Shown here one piece after another: positions 61,735 to 64,000 of a DNA stretch of 64,000 bases (position 1 is the stretch's first letter; the number at the start of each line of letters is the position of its first letter). This stretch comes from Enterobacter pseudoroggenkampii (GTDB lineage Bacteria; Pseudomonadota; Gammaproteobacteria; Enterobacterales; Enterobacteriaceae): assembly GCF_026420145.1 (NCBI RefSeq), contig NZ_JAPMLV010000001.1:434001-498000 (forward strand). The letters are read 5' to 3'. The position numbers and the translations under genes are program-made. The notes under the pieces are model-generated. The model worked only from the letters and a program-made list of their open reading frames with translations, was not told where the DNA came from and ran no database searches.

Positions 61735-61972
61735 GGTGCTCTTTTTTGCGCAGGTGCGCGAGCTGGTGAATACCGACAGCCTGACGCTGGATGCGTCTTT
61801 TGAAAACGTTGCTGCCCTGCGCGCGCATCTGGCGGCACAAAGCGACCGCTGGGCGCTGGCGCTGGACGAAGGCAAGCTGCTGGCCGCCGTTAACCAGACG
61901 CTGGTGGAATTCACCCACCCGCTGGCCGAAGGGGATGAAGTGGCCTTCTTCCCGCCGGTAACGGGGGGCTAA
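61727..61972 (+). CDS. moaD: Molybdopterin synthase small (sulfur carrier) subunit
   Basis: 81 aa from ATG 61727 ([13 protein letters not shown]). Ubiquitin-like beta-grasp fold ending [10 protein letters not shown]; the terminal Gly becomes a thiocarboxylate. A longer frame starting in moaC is not supported. Confidence 0.97.
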   Translation: MIKVLFFAQVRELVNTDSLTLDASFENVAALRAHLAAQSDRWALALDEGKLLAAVNQTLVEFTHPLAEGDEVAFFPPVTGG

Positions 61973-61973
61973 G

Positions 61974-62426
61974 ATGGCTGAAACCCGAATTCTGGTGAGC
62001 CCCGGGCGTTTTAACGTGGGGACCGAATACAGCTGGCTGGCGGAACGCGATGAAGACGGCGCAGTTGTCACCTTCACTGGCAAAGTGCGCAACCACAACC
62101 TCGGCGACAGCGTGAAGGCGCTGACGCTGGAGCATTATCCCGGCATGACGGAGAAGTCGCTGGCGGAGATTGTTGGCGAGGCGCGGGGCCGCTGGCCGCT
62201 CGGCCGCGTCACGGTGATTCACCGCATCGGCGAGATGTGGCCCGGCGAGGAGATTGTCTTCGTCGGGGTGACCAGCGCGCACCGCGGCAGCGCGTTTGCC
62301 GCCGGGGAGTTCATTATGGATTACCTCAAAACCAGGGCGCCGTTCTGGAAGCGCGAAGCCACGCCGGAGGGTGACCGCTGGGTAGAATCTCGCGACAGCG
62401 ATAAACAAGCCGCCAGCCGTTGGTAG
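61974..62426 (+). CDS. moaE: Molybdopterin synthase catalytic subunit
   Basis: 150 aa, E. coli length. Conserved VTFTGKVRNHNLGDSV, LEHYPGM, HRIGEM and the active-site Lys region DYLKTRAPFWKRE. With MoaD it adds the dithiolene sulfurs to cPMP. It starts 1 nt after moaD. Confidence 0.97.
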   Translation: MAETRILVSPGRFNVGTEYSWLAERDEDGAVVTFTGKVRNHNLGDSVKALTLEHYPGMTEKSLAEIVGEARGRWPLGRVTVIHRIGEMWPGEEIVFVGVTSAHRGSAFAAGEFIMDYLKTRAPFWKREATPEGDRWVESRDSDKQAASRW

Positions 62427-62490
62427 TCGGTTTACGCGGATGTGTTAATCTTAACGTGTGTGTCTACTTAAACTTAATCAGGAGTGAATC

Positions 62491-63198
62491 ATGGACCGAT
62501 TTCCGCGTTCCGATTCAATAGTACAGCAGACCCGTAGCGGCCTGCAGACGTATATGGCTCAGGTGTACGGCTGGATGACGGTTGGCCTGCTGCTTACCGC
62601 GTTTATCGCGTGGTATGCGGCGAACACGCCGGAGCTGATGATGTTTATCTTCTCCAGTAAGATCACCTTCTTTGGGCTGATTATCGCGCAGCTGGCGCTG
62701 GTGTTTGTGCTTTCGGGTCTGGTGCAAAAGCTGAGTGCCGGAATGGCGACCACGCTGTTTATGCTCTATTCGGCGCTGACCGGGCTGACGCTCTCCAGTA
62801 TTTTCATCGTCTACACCTACTCCTCCATCGCCAGCACTTTTGTGGTCACCGGCGGGATGTTTGGCGCGATGAGCCTGTACGGTTACACCACGAAGCGCGA
62901 TCTGAGCGGCTTCGGCAGCATGCTGTTTATGGGGCTGATCGGGATTGTGCTGGCGTCGCTGGTGAACCTGTGGCTGAAGAGCGAAGCGCTGATGTGGGCC
63001 GTGACCTACATCGGGGTGGTGATCTTCGTTGGATTGACGGCGTATGACACCCAGAAGCTGAAAAACATCGGCGAGCAGATTGACGTGCGCGACAGCTCGA
63101 ACCTGCGCAAATACGCGATCCTGGGCGCCCTGACGCTGTATCTGGACTTCATCAACCTGTTCCTGATGCTGCTGCGTATTTTCGGCAACCGTCGTTAA
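62491..63198 (+). CDS. ybhL: Bax inhibitor-1 family membrane protein YbhL
   Basis: 235 aa with seven predicted TM helices. The family motif TAYDTQKLKNIGEQ follows helix 6. The BI-1/TMBIM family includes pH-gated Ca2+ channels (Bacillus YetJ); the enterobacterial role is unknown. AGGAG is 9 nt upstream. Confidence 0.94.
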   Translation: MDRFPRSDSIVQQTRSGLQTYMAQVYGWMTVGLLLTAFIAWYAANTPELMMFIFSSKITFFGLIIAQLALVFVLSGLVQKLSAGMATTLFMLYSALTGLTLSSIFIVYTYSSIASTFVVTGGMFGAMSLYGYTTKRDLSGFGSMLFMGLIGIVLASLVNLWLKSEALMWAVTYIGVVIFVGLTAYDTQKLKNIGEQIDVRDSSNLRKYAILGALTLYLDFINLFLMLLRIFGNRR

Positions 63199-63206
63199 GG
63201 TTGCTT

Positions 63207-63283
63207 TGCCGGGTGGCGGCTTCGCCTTACCCGGCCTACGAAGCGCGAACCGTAGGTCGGGTAAGGCGAAGCCGCCACCCGAC
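63207..63283. repeat. REP pair (BIME) between ybhL and ybhN
   Basis: Two REP units in inverted orientation: GCCGGGTGGCGGCTTCGCCT (from 63208) and its complement ending GCCGCCACCCGAC, separated by about 10 nt (AAGCGCGAAC). The arms are about 32 bp with very few mismatches. It lies between converging genes where E. coli K-12 has ybhM. Confidence 0.9.
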
Positions 63284-63287
63284 TTAT

Positions 63288-64000
63288 TCACTTCGCTAGC
63301 ATCCTCTCATTCTTCGCCCGCAGCTTTTTCGCCCGACTTTCCAGCACCAGATAGCAGATCGTTGCCAGCGCCAGCGGCAGGAAGTAATACAGCATGCGGT
63401 ACGCCAGCAGGGCGGCGATAATCGTTCCCTGAGAAACATGCTCCCCGGCCAGCAGGGCAATAAACACCGCCTCCAGCACGCCGATCCCCGCCGGAATATG
63501 CACAATCACGCCCGCAATACTGCTCACCAGCAGCACGCCCAGCACGAAGAAGTAGTTTACGTCCTCGCCAATCAGCAGCCAGATGATGGCTCCCATCGCC
63601 ATCCAGTTAGCGCTGGAAACCGCCATCTGCAGCACCGCAAACTTCCACGAGGGCAGGACCAGCTTTTGCCCTTTAATGGTCATATGACGGCGTCTGGCAA
63701 AGGCGCAGGCCCAGAGATAAACGGCGATAATCAGCAGCAGTACGATGCCCAGAATGCGCAGCGTAGCCTCATCGATATACCAGTGCGCGGGCAACTGCAC
63801 CACGCCGATGGTGAAGATCACCCCGCCGAGCAGAATATAGCCCAGCCAGTTAGTGGTGATGCTTAACGAGAAAATGCGCGTGATGGTTCCGCCCGGCAGG
63901 CCAAGGCGCGAATAAAGGCGATAGCGCATGCCAATGCCGCCGACCCAGGTACTCAGCGTCAGGTTAAAGGCGTAGCAGATAAACGACACCAGCATTACCT
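63288..64000 (-). CDS. ybhN: Lysylphosphatidylglycerol synthase-like TM protein YbhN, C-terminal part
   Basis: Partial: the frame is open to the right edge, so the N-terminus is missing. About 237 residues are visible of a protein near 318 aa in E. coli. It is a multi-pass membrane protein (UPF0104/LPG_synthase_TM domain) with GGIGMRYRLYSRLGLPGG and VHIPAGIGVLEAVFIALL. E. coli YbhN has been implicated in cardiolipin-related phenotypes with ClsB; the molecular function is uncertain. Confidence 0.9.
   Translation of the reverse strand, partial: VMLVSFICYAFNLTLSTWVGGIGMRYRLYSRLGLPGGTITRIFSLSITTNWLGYILLGGVIFTIGVVQLPAHWYIDEATLRILGIVLLLIIAVYLWACAFARRRHMTIKGQKLVLPSWKFAVLQMAVSSANWMAMGAIIWLLIGEDVNYFFVLGVLLVSSIAGVIVHIPAGIGVLEAVFIALLAGEHVSQGTIIAALLAYRMLYYFLPLALATICYLVLESRAKKLRAKNERMLAK

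Overview
The window is ordinary enterobacterial chromosome. Almost every protein can be matched by eye to an Escherichia coli or Salmonella counterpart of the same length. The gene order is the classical nei-gltA-sdh-suc-cyd-tol-nadA-aroG-gal-mod-bio-uvrB-moa segment. A complete histidine-utilisation (hut) locus lies between gal and bio, as in Klebsiella and Salmonella. The E. coli K-12 genes mngRAB (between sucD and cydA), ybhD/H/I/J (between pgl and ybhC) and ybhM are absent. Together these suggest Enterobacter or a close relative (Lelliottia, Kosakonia); the genus is an inference. I see no IS element, prophage or CRISPR array.

Layout. 1-1358: 3' end of pxpA, then nei. 1456-13051: central carbon block, with gltA divergent from sdhCDAB-sucABCD (TCA cycle and complex II). 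13782-16923: cytochrome bd-I operon cydABX-ybgE behind two FNR-type boxes. 17072-22712: ybgC-tolQRAB-pal-cpoB, the envelope-constriction machine. 22874-23452: tRNA array Lys-Val-Lys-Lys-Lys. 23644-26850: nadA-pnuC (NAD synthesis and precursor uptake), zitB, ybgS. 27155-33487: aroG, gpmA, galETKM. 33689-38996: molybdate block modF, modE, acrZ, modABC. 38997-42823: ybhA, pgl, a small toxin locus, pemB. 43048-49292: hutIGC and hutUH. 49396-55621: ybhB, bioA/bioBFCD, and an orphan ABC ATPase. 56374-64000: uvrB, yvcK, moaABCDE with a Moco riboswitch, ybhL, partial ybhN.

The most interesting item is in the pgl-pemB gap (about 40960-41530). A 29-residue hydrophobic peptide closely resembles the SOS toxin TisB. 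It lies behind a LexA box and a long leader. A divergent promoter should make an RNA of about 74 nt whose 5' end is antisense (23 of 24 nt) to that leader. This has the architecture of the E. coli tisB/istR-1 type I toxin-antitoxin system, but at a different chromosomal address.

Other notable points: an almost perfect lambda attB site (42871-42891) between pemB and hutI; a hutU control region where CRP, NAC and HutC sites sit at mutually consistent distances; matching ModE palindromes before modA and moaA; a cloverleaf-like element with a tRNA-Lys 3' end inside the tRNA array; an orphan UrtE/LivF-like ATPase with a degenerate signature motif; and five copies of a GC-rich palindromic intergenic repeat.
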